A stretch of 64,000 nucleotides of DNA, taken from contig NZ_QZEY01000005.1 in the NCBI RefSeq assembly GCF_003594875.1, positions 62,001 through 126,000 of the forward strand, given 5' to 3'. This DNA is from Bailinhaonella thermotolerans (lineage in GTDB: Bacteria > Actinomycetota > Actinomycetes > Streptosporangiales > Streptosporangiaceae). Of the stretch, positions 33,784-42,944 are shown one piece after another. Numbering within the stretch: position 1 is the stretch's first letter; each line of letters begins with the position of its first letter. The notes under the pieces were generated by a model that saw only the letters and a program-made list of their open reading frames with translations, was not told the DNA's origin and did not search any database. The position numbers and the translations under genes were made by a program.

Positions 33784-34752
33784 TCAGGGGAGAACGGCCG
33801 CGAGGGCGGCGTGCTCCCGCTCCCCCAGGGGCGGGCCGAAGGGGTCGTGGGCGTGGGTCTCCGGGATGAGGCCCTCGGCGGCGGCGAGCCACAGCATGCG
33901 CCGCACGTAGCCCTCCATCGGCGCGGTGAAGGTGACCGCGGCGAGCGCGTCCAGCTCGGCCGAGGCCCGCTCGAACGCGCGCAGGTCGGATCCGGCGAAC
34001 GCCCGCAGGACTCCGGCCGTCACCTCGACCCGGGCCGCCGCGATGCCGACGAGCGCCGCCTCGGCCCCCCACAGCAGGGACGGGCCGAACATGCGGTCCT
34101 CGCCGGTGATCGCCAGCCGGCCCGCCTCCCGGGTGAGCGCGATCGTCTCCTGGCAGCCCATCGCGTCCGACAGCAGCGCGGTCTTGAGCCCCGCCACCCC
34201 CGGATGCCGCACGATCTCCCGCAGCGTGTCCGGAGGGCAGGGCAGGGTGTAGAGGTCGAAGGCGATCATCGGGAGCCCCGCCGCACGCCAGACGGCCTCG
34301 TGCAGCACCACGCGGTCGCCTGCCGAGGGGAACACGAGCACCCCGTCGGCCCCCAGCTCCGCCGCCACGCGCGCCTGCTCCGCCACCCGCGCCCGCTCGC
34401 CCGTCTCCCCCGCCGCGCCCGGGGAGACCGCGCCGGCGCCCGGCGCCGCCGTACCCGGGGACGGGGTGCCGGGGGGCGCGGCGGGAGCCGTTCCGCCGAC
34501 GCCGACGATCACGGGGACGCCCGTGGCGACGGCGCGGGCGATCAGGCCGGCGCGGACGTCCGGAGTGAGGTACGGCCCCCGGCCCGTGTGCGCCAGCACC
34601 GCCAGGGCGTCGGCGCCGGAGGCGGTCAGGCGGCGGAAGTAGGTCTCGGCGACGTCGAGGTCCACCTCGCCCGCGGCGGTCATGGGGGTCGCGGCGGCCG
34701 CGATCAGCCGCCCGCGCAGGCGGTCTCGCAGTTTCTGGGCGGATATGTCCAC
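33784..34752 (-). CDS. DapA/NanA-family aldolase (first copy)
   Basis: 322 residues from ATG 34752. It has the class I aldolase barrel of the dihydrodipicolinate synthase family: GRLIAAAATPMTAAGEVDLD, DALAVLAHTGRGPYLT, VPVIVGVGG, IAFDLYTLPCPPDTL and the Schiff-base lysine in GLKTALLSDAMG. These enzymes split or join pyruvate and an aldehyde, as in breakdown of 2-keto-3-deoxy sugar acids. An insert of about 30 residues rich in Pro/Gly/Ala (TAPAAPPGTPSPGTAAPGAG) after strand four is unusual. Its start lies 11 bases after the stop of the upstream permease gene, so it ends the transporter operon. Confidence 0.82.
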   Translation of the reverse strand: MDISAQKLRDRLRGRLIAAAATPMTAAGEVDLDVAETYFRRLTASGADALAVLAHTGRGPYLTPDVRAGLIARAVATGVPVIVGVGGTAPAAPPGTPSPGTAAPGAGAVSPGAAGETGERARVAEQARVAAELGADGVLVFPSAGDRVVLHEAVWRAAGLPMIAFDLYTLPCPPDTLREIVRHPGVAGLKTALLSDAMGCQETIALTREAGRLAITGEDRMFGPSLLWGAEAALVGIAAARVEVTAGVLRAFAGSDLRAFERASAELDALAAVTFTAPMEGYVRRMLWLAAAEGLIPETHAHDPFGPPLGEREHAALAAVLP

Positions 34753-34762
34753 CTGAGGCAGC

Positions 34763-35659
34763 CTATTTGAGGCCCGTCATCGCGATGCTGTTGACCAGGT
34801 ACCGCTGGAGCACGAAGAAGACCAGCAGGCACGGCACCACCGAGACGGCGGCGGAGGCCATCAGCATCGAGAGCTGGATCTCCTCGGTCTGCAACGTGGT
34901 CAGGCCCACGGTGAGCGTCCGCATCTCGTCGCTCTGGGCGATGACGAGCGGCCACAGGAAGTCGTTCCAGTGCCACAGGAAGACGAAGACGCCCAGGGTC
35001 GCCAGGACCGGCCGGGTCAGCGGCACGACGATCCGCCAGTAGACGACCCACTCGGGCGCCCCGTCGACCTTGGCCGCGTCGAAGAGCTCGTCGGGCAGGT
35101 CCCTGATGAACTGCCGCATCAGGAACACGGCCTGCGAGTTGGCCAGGGTCGGCACGATCAGCCCCCAGAACGTGTCCACCCCGCCGAGGTCGGAGATGAG
35201 CACGAACATCGGGATCAGCGTCGCCTGGAACGGCACCATCATCGTGGCCAGGAACGTCCACAGCATCGCGTCGCGCCCGGGGAAGCGCTTCTTGGCGAAC
35301 GCGTACCCCGCCATCGAGGCCGTGAGCAGGATGATCACCACGGAGACGACGGCGTAGACGAGCGAGTTGAACGTCCAGGTGAGGAAGCCCGACGCCGACA
35401 CCACCCGGACGACGTTGTCGAGGGTGAGCGAGGACGGCCAGGCCGCGGGCACGGTCGGCTTCCCCGCGGGGGACAGCGCGACCACGAACATCGCGGCGAA
35501 CGGGCTGACGGTGAGCAGGGCGAGCAGCCCGAGCAGGACCGAAAGGGCCGCCCTGCGCGCGACCGCGCCGCGCGGCCGCCGGGGCGACGTCCGGGCGGGC
35601 GCCCGCCGTACGGCGGGGCCCGTCCCCGGCCGGTCGAGGACTCCGGTGCGCTCGGTCAT
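34763..35659 (-). CDS. Carbohydrate ABC transporter permease (MalG-like, CUT1)
   Basis: 298 residues from ATG 35659, overlapping the stop of the preceding permease by ATGA. Six membrane helices and the EAA loop ([35 protein letters not shown]) that docks the ATPase are visible. It forms the inner-membrane channel together with the other permease. The first ~35 residues are a basic Pro/Arg-rich cytoplasmic tail. No ATPase gene is in the cluster; actinomycete CUT1 systems commonly share an MsiK-type ATPase encoded elsewhere. Confidence 0.92.
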   Translation of the reverse strand: MTERTGVLDRPGTGPAVRRAPARTSPRRPRGAVARRAALSVLLGLLALLTVSPFAAMFVVALSPAGKPTVPAAWPSSLTLDNVVRVVSASGFLTWTFNSLVYAVVSVVIILLTASMAGYAFAKKRFPGRDAMLWTFLATMMVPFQATLIPMFVLISDLGGVDTFWGLIVPTLANSQAVFLMRQFIRDLPDELFDAAKVDGAPEWVVYWRIVVPLTRPVLATLGVFVFLWHWNDFLWPLVIAQSDEMRTLTVGLTTLQTEEIQLSMLMASAAVSVVPCLLVFFVLQRYLVNSIAMTGLK

Positions 35660-36522
35660 CGTTCCCCCCGGTCGAGCAGGCGGCGCTGGATCAGCGACAC
35701 GACGAGGACGAGCGCGAACAGCACGATGCCGAGGGTCGCCGCGTAGCCGAAGTCGAAGAACTTGAAGCCCTGGTCGTAGATCCCGTAGATGAGCGTGTAG
35801 CTGGCCTTCGCGGGCCCGCCGCCGGTCATCACGTAGATCGTGTCGAACGTCTGGAACGCCGTGATCGTCTCGATGACCAGCACGAAGAACAGCGCGGGCC
35901 TGAGCAGCGGCAGCACGATCCGCCGGAACCGCTGCCAGGCGTTCGCGCCGTCGACGCGGGCCGCCTCCAGGTAGGAGCCGGGGATGGACTTGAGGCCGGC
36001 CAGCAGGATCAGCATCGAGTAGCCGAACCCCTTCCAGGCCGAGACGAGCGCCAGCGCCGGCAGCACGAGCGACGACTCTTCGAGGAACTTCACGGGGGCG
36101 ACGTCCGCCTTGGCCAGCAGCCCGTTGAGCAGGCCGTTGTACTCGTAGATCCACTTCCAGACGACCCCGGCGAGCACGAAGCTCGTCACGTAGGGGAGGA
36201 AGAGCATGCCGCGGAACAGCCCGCGCATGAACACGACCGCGTTGAGCAGCAGCGCGGTGCCGAGCGCCGCGAGCACGACGAGCGGGACGTAGACCGCCAC
36301 GTAGACCAGCGTGACGCGCAGGCTGGCCAGGAAGTTGGGGTCGTCCAGCAGCCGGGCGTAGTTGTCCGCGCCGACGAAGCTCCACTCACCGCTGATCTTC
36401 CAGTCGGTCAGGCTCATGCCCGCCGCCCCGAGCGTGGGGAAGATCCGGAAGATCAGGAAGAGCACGAGCATCGGCAGGACGAACAGCAGGCCCGTGATCG
36501 GGTCCCGCAAGCGTTGACGCAC
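35656..36522 (-). CDS. Carbohydrate ABC transporter permease (MalF-like, CUT1)
   Basis: 288 residues from GTG 36522 (AAAGGTGTGAACCC upstream); an earlier in-frame ATG gives a Cys/Arg-rich leader and is rejected. The chain starts [20 protein letters not shown] with the first of six membrane helices. The EAA loop reads [20 protein letters not shown] followed by [11 protein letters not shown] 156-base gap with a strong hairpin lies between it and the upstream binding-protein gene, a usual way to make more binding protein than permease. Confidence 0.92.
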   Translation of the reverse strand: MRQRLRDPITGLLFVLPMLVLFLIFRIFPTLGAAGMSLTDWKISGEWSFVGADNYARLLDDPNFLASLRVTLVYVAVYVPLVVLAALGTALLLNAVVFMRGLFRGMLFLPYVTSFVLAGVVWKWIYEYNGLLNGLLAKADVAPVKFLEESSLVLPALALVSAWKGFGYSMLILLAGLKSIPGSYLEAARVDGANAWQRFRRIVLPLLRPALFFVLVIETITAFQTFDTIYVMTGGGPAKASYTLIYGIYDQGFKFFDFGYAATLGIVLFALVLVVSLIQRRLLDRGER

Positions 36523-36635
36523 GGGTTCACACCTTTCCGAACACGCCCTCCGGCGCACGTGCGGCGCGCCCTCGCACCCGGGCGGGGCGTGCCCCTCCGC
36601 TGAGGCGGGGCGTGCCCTTCCGCCCGGGCGGGGCG

Positions 36636-36665
36636 CGGCCTCCCCGCACCGTAGCGGGGAGGCCG
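36636..36665 (-). terminator. Strong hairpin between binding-protein and permease genes
   Basis: Perfect 12-bp arms (CGGCCTCCCCGC and its complement) around the loop ACCGTA, starting 14 bases after the binding-protein stop. There is no T-run. It is more likely a partial terminator or mRNA stabiliser that raises binding-protein over permease levels than an absolute end. Confidence 0.7.
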
Positions 36666-36678
36666 GGACCGGTCCTGA

Positions 36679-37929
36679 TCAGGCCCCGCCCAGCAGCGCG
36701 TTCGCCTCCTTGGCGGCCGCGTCGAGGGCCTGCTTGGCGTCCTTCTCGCCGACCAGCGCCGCCTGGATCTGCGTGGCGAGCACGGCCATGACCTGGCGGG
36801 CCTTGGGGTGGGTGTCGCCGTGGAAGGCGAACTCCAGGGCCTTGGCGAACTGCTTGGACACCTCGTCCTGCCCCTCGATCCGCGCGTCGGTGCGCGCGGG
36901 GTAGAAGCCGGACTCCTTGGCCAGGGCGGCGGCGACCTCCGGGGAGGCCACGTACGCCGCGAACTTCTTGGCGGCGTCCTTGTTCTCGGAGTGCTTGGCC
37001 AGCACCAGGCCGCCGGCGATGCCGAACGCGACCCGCTTCGTGCCCTCCAGCGGCAGTCCGACGCCGACGTTCTCGGCGCCGATCGCCGCGCCGAGCTGGG
37101 GGGCCTGGAGGGCGGTCGCCGCGTGGTACATGGCGCTCTTGCCGCCCGCGAGGGCGCCGCCCTCGATCTCGTTGCCCTTGCTCGCGGTGTTCTCGGGCAG
37201 GCCGCCGGCCTTCTTGAGGTCGAGCAGGAACTGCAGGGTCGCCACGCCTTCGGGGCCGTTGAACGCCACGCTCTTGCCGTCGGGCGCGAAGACCGTGCCG
37301 CCGTTGGCCCACAGCAGCGGGTAGAAGCTCTGGTTGAGGCTGACCTTGGGGTTGCCGGGGTAGTCCAGGACGGCGATCTTCTTGGCGGCCAGCTTGGGCG
37401 CGGCCTCCTTGAGCTCGGCGAGCGTGTCGGGGATCTCGGTGACGCCCGCCTCCGCGAAGAGCTTCTTGTTGTACAGCGGCGCGGTGATCGTCTGGTAGAT
37501 CGGGACGCCGTAGAGCTTGCCGTCCACGGTGAGCGCGGTGAGCGCGCCGGACAGGAAGGAGGCCTTGGCCGGGGCGACCACGTCGTCCAGGGCCTCGATC
37601 GTGCCCTGCTGGGCGAACTGCGGGATCTGGTCGGGGCCGAGCACCGCCAGGTCGAAGCCCTTCTTGGCGGCCAGCGCCGTGGTGACCTTCTCCTGCCGGC
37701 TCTCCCAGGGCTGAATGTCGATCTTGACGTCCACGCCGGCGTTCTTCGCCTCGTAGTCCTTCTCGACCTTCGCCCAGAACGCCTGGCTCTTGGCCTGGTC
37801 GCCGATGACCGGGTACATCCACATCGTCACGGTGCTCTTGCCCGGCCCGGAGTCCGAACCACCGGATCCGCACCCGGCGAGCACGACTCCCAGGGCGGCC
37901 GCGAGGCCGGCTGCCGCTAGCTTCCTCAT
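36679..37929 (-). CDS. Sugar-binding lipoprotein of the CUT1 ABC transporter
   Basis: 416 residues from ATG 37929 (AAAGGATGGCGCCG gives good spacing; the ATG nine bases earlier has none). A lipoprotein signal MRKLAAAGLAAALGVVLAGC ends in the lipobox LAGC, so the protein is anchored outside the membrane. The mature part is a family 1 extracellular solute-binding protein: STVTMWMYPVIGDQAKSQAF, DLAVLGPDQIPQFAQQG, GVPIYQTITAPLYNKKLF, GGLVLAKHSENKDAAKKF. It delivers an oligo- or monosaccharide to the permeases downstream. An operator-like palindrome lies about 30 bases upstream. Confidence 0.92.
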   Translation of the reverse strand: MRKLAAAGLAAALGVVLAGCGSGGSDSGPGKSTVTMWMYPVIGDQAKSQAFWAKVEKDYEAKNAGVDVKIDIQPWESRQEKVTTALAAKKGFDLAVLGPDQIPQFAQQGTIEALDDVVAPAKASFLSGALTALTVDGKLYGVPIYQTITAPLYNKKLFAEAGVTEIPDTLAELKEAAPKLAAKKIAVLDYPGNPKVSLNQSFYPLLWANGGTVFAPDGKSVAFNGPEGVATLQFLLDLKKAGGLPENTASKGNEIEGGALAGGKSAMYHAATALQAPQLGAAIGAENVGVGLPLEGTKRVAFGIAGGLVLAKHSENKDAAKKFAAYVASPEVAAALAKESGFYPARTDARIEGQDEVSKQFAKALEFAFHGDTHPKARQVMAVLATQIQAALVGEKDAKQALDAAAKEANALLGGA

Positions 37930-37955
37930 CGGCGCCATCCTTTCCCTTGCAGTAA

Positions 37956-37973
37956 TACCGGTCCCGACCGAAA
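37956..37973. promoter_or_regulatory. Operator-like palindrome 3, before the transporter operon
   Basis: TACCGGTCCCGACCGAAA, with perfect CGGTC/GACCG arms around CC. Position about 27 bases upstream of ATG 37929 fits repression at the promoter. Confidence 0.6.
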
Positions 37974-38022
37974 CCTAGCGTGGTGGGGGTACAGCCCGTC
38001 AATCCCTGAAATAGGACCGTAA

Positions 38023-39279
38023 CTACGGACGGGGCCGATACTTCCTGATGGCGTCCGCGACGGCGGTCACGTGCGCGTCGGTGTAGTTCTCGTTCCAGTC
38101 GATGACCAGCAGCGTGTCGGCGACCAGCCGCTCGGCCTCCGGGCACGCCGCGGTGGGCCCGCGGCCGGCGTCCGCCCCGTCGAGGGGGAACCGCGACGTC
38201 CCGTAGACCGGCCCCGACCACACCGGCGCCCGGTTGAGGGGCTGTTCCAGGTAGCCCGCCCGCGCCGGGATCCCCTCCCCCGCGAGCGCCGCCGCCATCT
38301 CCCGCGCGCCTCCGCCGGGCAGGACCAGCGGGAACAGCCACCAGGCGTGCCCTTCAGGCCGCGGCAGCCGTACCCCGTCGAGCCCGCCGAGCTCTTCCAG
38401 GAGCCGTACGGCGGTGCGGCGGCGGGCCTCGACGACGCCGGGCAGCTTCGCGAGCTGGGCGCGGGCGACGGCGGCCTGCAACTCGGTCATGCGGTAGTTC
38501 AGGCCGAAGCTCGCGTGCGACCGGCCGGCGGCTCGGTCCCAGCCCTTGTCGGAGAACAGCCGCATGGTCCGGGCGAGCGCGTCGTCGTCGGTGATGACGA
38601 GCCCGCCGTCGCCGCAGGTCACGTGCTTCCACTGCTGGAGGCTGAAGCAGCCGACGGCCCCCGCCGTGCCGGCCAGCCGTACTCCCGCGTCCCCCGGCGG
38701 GGCGGCGGCGAGCGGGGCGGCCGGGCGCGGGACGGCGGCGAGCGGGGTGGCCGGGCGCGGCGGGAGCGGCGGGAGCTCGGTGAGCCAGGCCTGGGCGCAG
38801 TCCTCCAGCAGGACCAGGCCGTGCTCGTCGGCCAGCGCGCGCAGCTCGTCCACCGGGGCGGGCGCGCCGAACAGGTGGACGGCCATGATCGCGCGGGTGC
38901 GCGGCCCGATCAGACGGGCGACGGCGGCGGGGTCGAGATTGCCCGTCTCCGGGTCCACGTCGGCGAAGACAGGGACGGCGTTCTGCGCCAGTATGGGGGC
39001 CACGGTCCCGAAGTCCGTGATCGGCGTGGTGATGATCTCGTCACCCGGATCCGGGGCCGCGGCGACCACCGCCAGGTGGAGGGCCGCGGTGCCGGAGCTG
39101 CAGGCGATGGCGTGGCGCCGGCCGTACAGCTCGGCCATCTCGCGTTCGAGCGCCCGCGCCTCGGTCCCCCAGACGGCGCTGAGCATGCCCGAGCGGATGA
39201 CCCGTTCGGCGGCGGCCACCTCCTCGTCGCCGAGGGTGCGCCCTCCGGGCTCGGCCATGCTGGGAAAGTGCGGACTCAT
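38023..39279 (-). CDS. DegT/DnrJ/EryC1/StrS-type aminotransferase
   Basis: 418 residues from ATG 39279 (GAGGTGCCGC upstream). Family signatures: FGRNY-like start GRTLGDEEVAAAERVIRSGM, ACSSGTAALHLAVVAA, EIITTPITDFGTVAPIL, LLEDCAQAW and the PLP lysine K218 in SLQQWKHVTCGDGG. These enzymes transaminate keto-sugars or cyclitols such as scyllo-inosose. A 30-residue Pro/Ala-rich insert (near 170-200), built from a duplicated ~30-bp unit, lies just before the PLP region. In this catabolic context it may act in the deaminating direction. Divergent from the regulator gene with an operator between them. Confidence 0.87.
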   Translation of the reverse strand: MSPHFPSMAEPGGRTLGDEEVAAAERVIRSGMLSAVWGTEARALEREMAELYGRRHAIACSSGTAALHLAVVAAAPDPGDEIITTPITDFGTVAPILAQNAVPVFADVDPETGNLDPAAVARLIGPRTRAIMAVHLFGAPAPVDELRALADEHGLVLLEDCAQAWLTELPPLPPRPATPLAAVPRPAAPLAAAPPGDAGVRLAGTAGAVGCFSLQQWKHVTCGDGGLVITDDDALARTMRLFSDKGWDRAAGRSHASFGLNYRMTELQAAVARAQLAKLPGVVEARRRTAVRLLEELGGLDGVRLPRPEGHAWWLFPLVLPGGGAREMAAALAGEGIPARAGYLEQPLNRAPVWSGPVYGTSRFPLDGADAGRGPTAACPEAERLVADTLLVIDWNENYTDAHVTAVADAIRKYRPRP

Positions 39280-39300
39280 GCGGCACCTCGCGAGATAGGA

Positions 39301-39318
39301 TTGCGGTCTCGACCGTAA
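39301..39318. promoter_or_regulatory. Operator-like palindrome 4, before the regulator gene
   Basis: TTGCGGTCTCGACCGTAA, one mismatch from a perfect 18-bp inverted repeat. It lies between the aminotransferase and regulator starts, which suggests autoregulation. Confidence 0.65.
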
Positions 39319-39338
39319 TACGGAACAGGGAGATGTCG

Positions 39339-40544
39339 GTGGGAATCGTCATCGGGGTCGTCGGGCCTCACGATCTGGTTGACGACGTGGCCGCCACCTG
39401 CGAGGAGCAGCCCGGGGTCAGCGCGCTGCGGCTCGACTACGACCACGAGTCGCAGGCCCCGGCGATCGTGGAGGCGCACTCGCCGTCGGTCGAGGGCTGG
39501 CTGTTCACCGGCATCGTCCCCTACATGCTGGCCCGGGGCGCCGACGTGCTGACCCGGCCCGCGGCGTTCGTGGACTACACGGGGGCGACCCTGCTCAGCG
39601 CGCTCGTACGGCTCCAGCGGGAGGGCCAGGACGTCACCCGGCTGTCGATCGACACCCTCCCGGCCGCCGACGTCACCGCCACCTTCGCCGAGGCCGGACT
39701 GCCCACCGAGGACCTGCGCGTCCTGCCCTACCGGCCGGAGATGACCTCCATGAAGGCGGCCGCCTTCCACCGGCGCGGGGCCAGGCATCCGGTGATCACC
39801 TGCCTCAGCTCGGTCTACGAGGAACTGCGCGACGACATGCACGTCCTGCGCCTGGCGCCGTCCGTGCACTCGGTGCGGGTCGCGCTGCGCCAGCTCCTGC
39901 TGACCGCCGAGGGGCAGGCGCAGGAGGACGCCCAGATCGCGCTCGGCCTCGTCGAGGTCGAGAACCAGGAGGGGCTGCTCCGCGAGGCCACCGCGCTCGG
40001 CGGCACGGTCGCCGCCTTCCGCGGCGGGACGCACCTGCTCGTGACCACGCGCGGGCCGCTGCACGACGCGACCGGCGGCTTCTCCGGGCTGCCCATGCTG
40101 GCCCGGCTGGCCGCGCACAACCGGGTCGTCCGGGTGGGGTTCGGCCTCGGCCGGAGCGCCGCCGAGGCCGAGAGCCTGGCGCGCCGCGCGCTCGCCCGGG
40201 CGCGCCGCATCGGCGACGTCGCCGCGGTGCTCTCGCTCCGCGCCGACACCGACATCGTGCTGGAGTCGGTGGCCGCCGCGACGCCCGGCGAGCAGAACCT
40301 CGCCGTGATCGCCCGCCGCGTCGGCCTGTCCGTGGCGACCCTGGAGAAGCTCCTGGAGGCCCGCGAGGCCGCCGCCGGCGAGCCGCTGACCACCCGCGAG
40401 ATCGCCGAACGCCTCGCCGTGCAGCAGCGCACCGCCCGCCGCATGCTCCACCGCCTGGAGCTCGCCGGCCTGGCCGAGCGCACCGGCAACCTCACCAGCG
40501 GCAGCAGCGGCCGCCCGCTCACCCTCTACCGCCTGACCCTGTGA
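39339..40544 (+). CDS. Putative winged-helix regulator of the catabolic cluster
   Basis: 401 residues from GTG 39339 (GGGAG with seven-base spacing; ATG 39333 is too close). The C-terminal ~90 residues are DNA-binding: NLAVIARRVGLSVATLEKLL, then EPLTTREIAERLAVQQRTAR and RMLHRLELAGLAERTG. The N-terminal ~150 residues look like a small alpha/beta sensor domain (VGIVIGVVGPHDLVDDVAAT, GWLFTGIVPYMLARGAD) and the middle has a degenerate cyclase-like pattern (VVRVGFGLGRSAAEAESLAR). I do not know the family name with certainty. As the only regulator in the cluster, and preceded by a copy of the palindrome, it is the best candidate to bind it. Confidence 0.7.
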   Translation: MGIVIGVVGPHDLVDDVAATCEEQPGVSALRLDYDHESQAPAIVEAHSPSVEGWLFTGIVPYMLARGADVLTRPAAFVDYTGATLLSALVRLQREGQDVTRLSIDTLPAADVTATFAEAGLPTEDLRVLPYRPEMTSMKAAAFHRRGARHPVITCLSSVYEELRDDMHVLRLAPSVHSVRVALRQLLLTAEGQAQEDAQIALGLVEVENQEGLLREATALGGTVAAFRGGTHLLVTTRGPLHDATGGFSGLPMLARLAAHNRVVRVGFGLGRSAAEAESLARRALARARRIGDVAAVLSLRADTDIVLESVAAATPGEQNLAVIARRVGLSVATLEKLLEAREAAAGEPLTTREIAERLAVQQRTARRMLHRLELAGLAERTGNLTSGSSGRPLTLYRLTL

Positions 40545-40705
40545 GACCCGCGGCGTCCGCGGGGTCGTCCCGCGGAGGCCCGTCTCGCTCTTCCTCATCC
40601 TGTTTCCTGGGTTCCTCGTCTCGTACGGCCCGCGCGGCCGCGAGCCCCCGGGGGCGCCGGGACGGCTCGCGGGGGGAAGGGGCGCCGCGACGGAGATCGG
40701 CGGGG

Positions 40706-41761
40706 TCAGGAGAGCCAGCGGGCGAGGTGCTCGGCGACGAAGTCGTCGTCGCGGAGCCAGGGGTAGGCCGCCCAGACGCGGTCGATCTCGGCGAGCTGGC
40801 CGGGGGAGAGCTCCTCGGCCGGGTCGAGGCACCAGCGGCCGGCGAGCAGGCCCTGGCGGCGGAGGATCTCGTGGATGCCGGGGATGCAGCCGTGGAAGCC
40901 GTGCGCCGCGTCGAAGATGGCCGCGTTGGCGTCGGTGAGGTGGCCGTCGAGCGTGAGGAGGCGGCGCACCGCCTCGTCGTCGCCGCCGCGCGCGCGCCGC
41001 GCGTCCTCCAGGAGCTCCACGGCCCGCCGTACCCACACGGCCCACTGGCCGAGCAGCCCGCCGACGAACTCCACCTCGACCTCGCGCCCGTCCACCACGA
41101 CCCGGTGCGGGGTGATGAGGTCGGCGAGGATGTGGTCGTCGTTGCCGGTGTAGAGGGCCAGGTCGTTCTCCCGCCCGGCCCGGCAGACGCCGTGCAGCAC
41201 GTCCAGGGTCCCGTAGCGGTCGAACGGCGCGACCTTGATCCCGATGACGGACTCGATCTCCGCCAGCCGGGTCCAGAAGTCCCGGGACAGGATGCGGCCG
41301 CCGACGGCGGGCTGGAGGTAGAAGCCGATGACCGGCAGCACCTCGCCCACCGCGCGCGCCCGCTCGACGTGGGCGTCCTCGTCGAGCTCGCGGAACGGGC
41401 TGAGCAGCACCATGTGGTAGCCCAGCGACGCGGCCAGCTCGGCCTCGGCCACCGCCTGCTCCGTGGGCCCGGTGGCGCCGGCGACGAGCACGACCTCCCG
41501 GTCGTACCCGCGCGCGGTCTCGGCCGCCAGCTCCAGGACCGGCGGCAGCATCCCGGTGCCGTGGATGGCGAACTGGGTCGTGTGCACCCCCACCGCCAGG
41601 CCGCCCGCGCCCGCCTCGACGTAGTAGCGGGTCAGCGCGCGCTGCCGCCGTTCGTCGAGCCGGCGCTCCTCGGTGAGCGCCAGCGGATGCGCGGGGATCA
41701 CCAGGCCCCGCCGGAACAGGTCGCGGACCGAGGTCTGCTCCCCGGGCACGGTTCTGAGCAC
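40706..41761 (-). CDS. DapA/NanA-family aldolase (second copy)
   Basis: 351 residues from GTG 41761 (GGGGGGATGTCAC upstream). Barrel motifs: FRRGLVIPAHPLALTEERRL, RYYVEAGAGGLAVGVHTTQF, VLVAGATGPTEQAV, LPVIGFYLQPAVGGRIL and the Schiff-base lysine in SVIGIKVAPFDRYG. It differs strongly from the aldolase at 33784-34752, so the two are not a recent duplication and probably act on different keto-acids. Convergent with the regulator and same direction as the epimerase, 53 bases after that gene. Confidence 0.8.
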   Translation of the reverse strand: MLRTVPGEQTSVRDLFRRGLVIPAHPLALTEERRLDERRQRALTRYYVEAGAGGLAVGVHTTQFAIHGTGMLPPVLELAAETARGYDREVVLVAGATGPTEQAVAEAELAASLGYHMVLLSPFRELDEDAHVERARAVGEVLPVIGFYLQPAVGGRILSRDFWTRLAEIESVIGIKVAPFDRYGTLDVLHGVCRAGRENDLALYTGNDDHILADLITPHRVVVDGREVEVEFVGGLLGQWAVWVRRAVELLEDARRARGGDDEAVRRLLTLDGHLTDANAAIFDAAHGFHGCIPGIHEILRRQGLLAGRWCLDPAEELSPGQLAEIDRVWAAYPWLRDDDFVAEHLARWLS

Positions 41762-41814
41762 GTGACATCCCCCCAAGTGGACAGGTCGGATTGGTCGGAC
41801 TTCGCGCGGGTCCG

Positions 41815-42822
41815 TCAGAACCGGCCGTCGCGCCGCTCGAACTTGGTCGGCTTGCCGAGCAGGTGCCCGCCGCCCGCCACCCAGCGGGCGGTGTGCTCGA
41901 TCATCTCGGCGGGCGTGATCTCGGGGTAGCCGAAGAGCCGGTGGCAGCGGGAGGCGTTGGACAGCAGCGCCGTCGGGGCCTCCTCGCCGGTGAACCGGGG
42001 CTCCCGCCCCAGGGCCGCCCCGAGCGCCTCCGCGGCCTGCCGTACCGAGATCAGCTCGGGCCCGGTGACGTTGAGCACGTACGGCGGGACGCCCGCGAGC
42101 GGCAGCGCGCGGAGGGTGACCTCGTTAGCGTAGCCCTGCCAGACGACGTTGACCTGGCCGGTCGTGAGGTCGATCGGCTCGTCGGCCAGGATCTTCTGGG
42201 CCAGGTCCACGAGCACGCCGTAGCGCAGCTCGACGGCGTAGTTGAGCCGGACGAGCGCCAGCGGCGTGCCGTGCGTCTCGGCGAAGTGGCTCATCACGCG
42301 CTCGCGGCCCAGGCAGCTCATCGCGTACTCGCCGACGGGGCCGGTGGGGTGGTCCTCGGCGCAGCCGCCGCTCGTCACCGGGACGAGCGGGTAGACGTTG
42401 CCGGTGGACAGCGCGGCGATCCTGCTGCCGCGGAACCGGTCGGCGACCCGCCCGGGCAGGTAGGAGTTGGTGAACCAGGTGGCGTGCTCGCGGCCCTGGG
42501 TGCCGAACTTGGCGCCGACGAGGAACACCACGTTCGCGGCGTCGGGCAGGGCGCGCAGGGCGTCGTCGTCGGCGACGTCGGCGGCGATCACGGTCGCGCC
42601 GTCGCGCTCCAGGGCCTGGGCGAGGCCGGGCTCGGAGAACCGCGAGACCGCGATCACCCGCCGCGATCCCCCGGAGGCGTTCAGCGCCAGCCGTACCAGG
42701 CTCGGGCCGAGCTTGCCGCCCGCGCCGAGGACGAGAATGTCGCCGTCGAGCTTGGCCATGTCCTCGACGAGGCCGGCGCTCGGCCGCGCCAGGCGCTCCT
42801 CCAGTTCCGCTTCCGTCCGCAC
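41815..42822 (-). CDS. NAD-dependent epimerase/dehydratase
   Basis: 335 residues from GTG 42822 (GGAGGGCATCGGG upstream). The Rossmann motif GDILVLGAGGKLGPSLVRLA starts at about residue 27. The later text (STGNVYPLVPVTSGG, GPVGEYAMSCLGRERVM) places it in the extended SDR family, with Y-A-M-S-C where the usual YxxxK would be (YAMSCLGRE), so the catalytic lysine is not in its normal place. It may oxidise, epimerise or simply bind a sugar substrate of the pathway. A perfect 18-bp operator palindrome lies 24 bases upstream. Confidence 0.78.
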   Translation of the reverse strand: MRTEAELEERLARPSAGLVEDMAKLDGDILVLGAGGKLGPSLVRLALNASGGSRRVIAVSRFSEPGLAQALERDGATVIAADVADDDALRALPDAANVVFLVGAKFGTQGREHATWFTNSYLPGRVADRFRGSRIAALSTGNVYPLVPVTSGGCAEDHPTGPVGEYAMSCLGRERVMSHFAETHGTPLALVRLNYAVELRYGVLVDLAQKILADEPIDLTTGQVNVVWQGYANEVTLRALPLAGVPPYVLNVTGPELISVRQAAEALGAALGREPRFTGEEAPTALLSNASRCHRLFGYPEITPAEMIEHTARWVAGGGHLLGKPTKFERRDGRF

Positions 42823-42845
42823 CCCGATGCCCTCCGTCCGCTCAT

Positions 42846-42863
42846 TTACGGTCCAGACCGTAA
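42846..42863. promoter_or_regulatory. Operator-like palindrome 5 (perfect), before the epimerase gene
   Basis: TTACGGTCCAGACCGTAA has perfect 8-bp arms around a two-base centre. It defines the consensus to which the other four sites in the cluster were compared. Confidence 0.7.
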
Positions 42864-42944
42864 CTTTGCCATGGTTCGGATGTCAATGGGCACGGCGGAG
42901 CCGCCCCCGCGATCGCGCGGCGGGAGGGACGGGCGGACGTGGCG

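Noticed and set aside
33545-34072. Minus-strand frame with GPHADGPHA repeats
   Set aside because: It is a translation of the 15-bp intergenic repeat plus a shadow of the aldolase gene.
38007-38030. Sixth copy of the cluster palindrome (AGGACCGTAACTACGG)
   Set aside because: Only the right half matches and it lies at the end of the aminotransferase gene rather than in a promoter.
41781-41800. GGTCGGATTGGTCGGA as an operator before the second aldolase
   Set aside because: It is a direct repeat rather than the inverted form and does not fit the cluster consensus.
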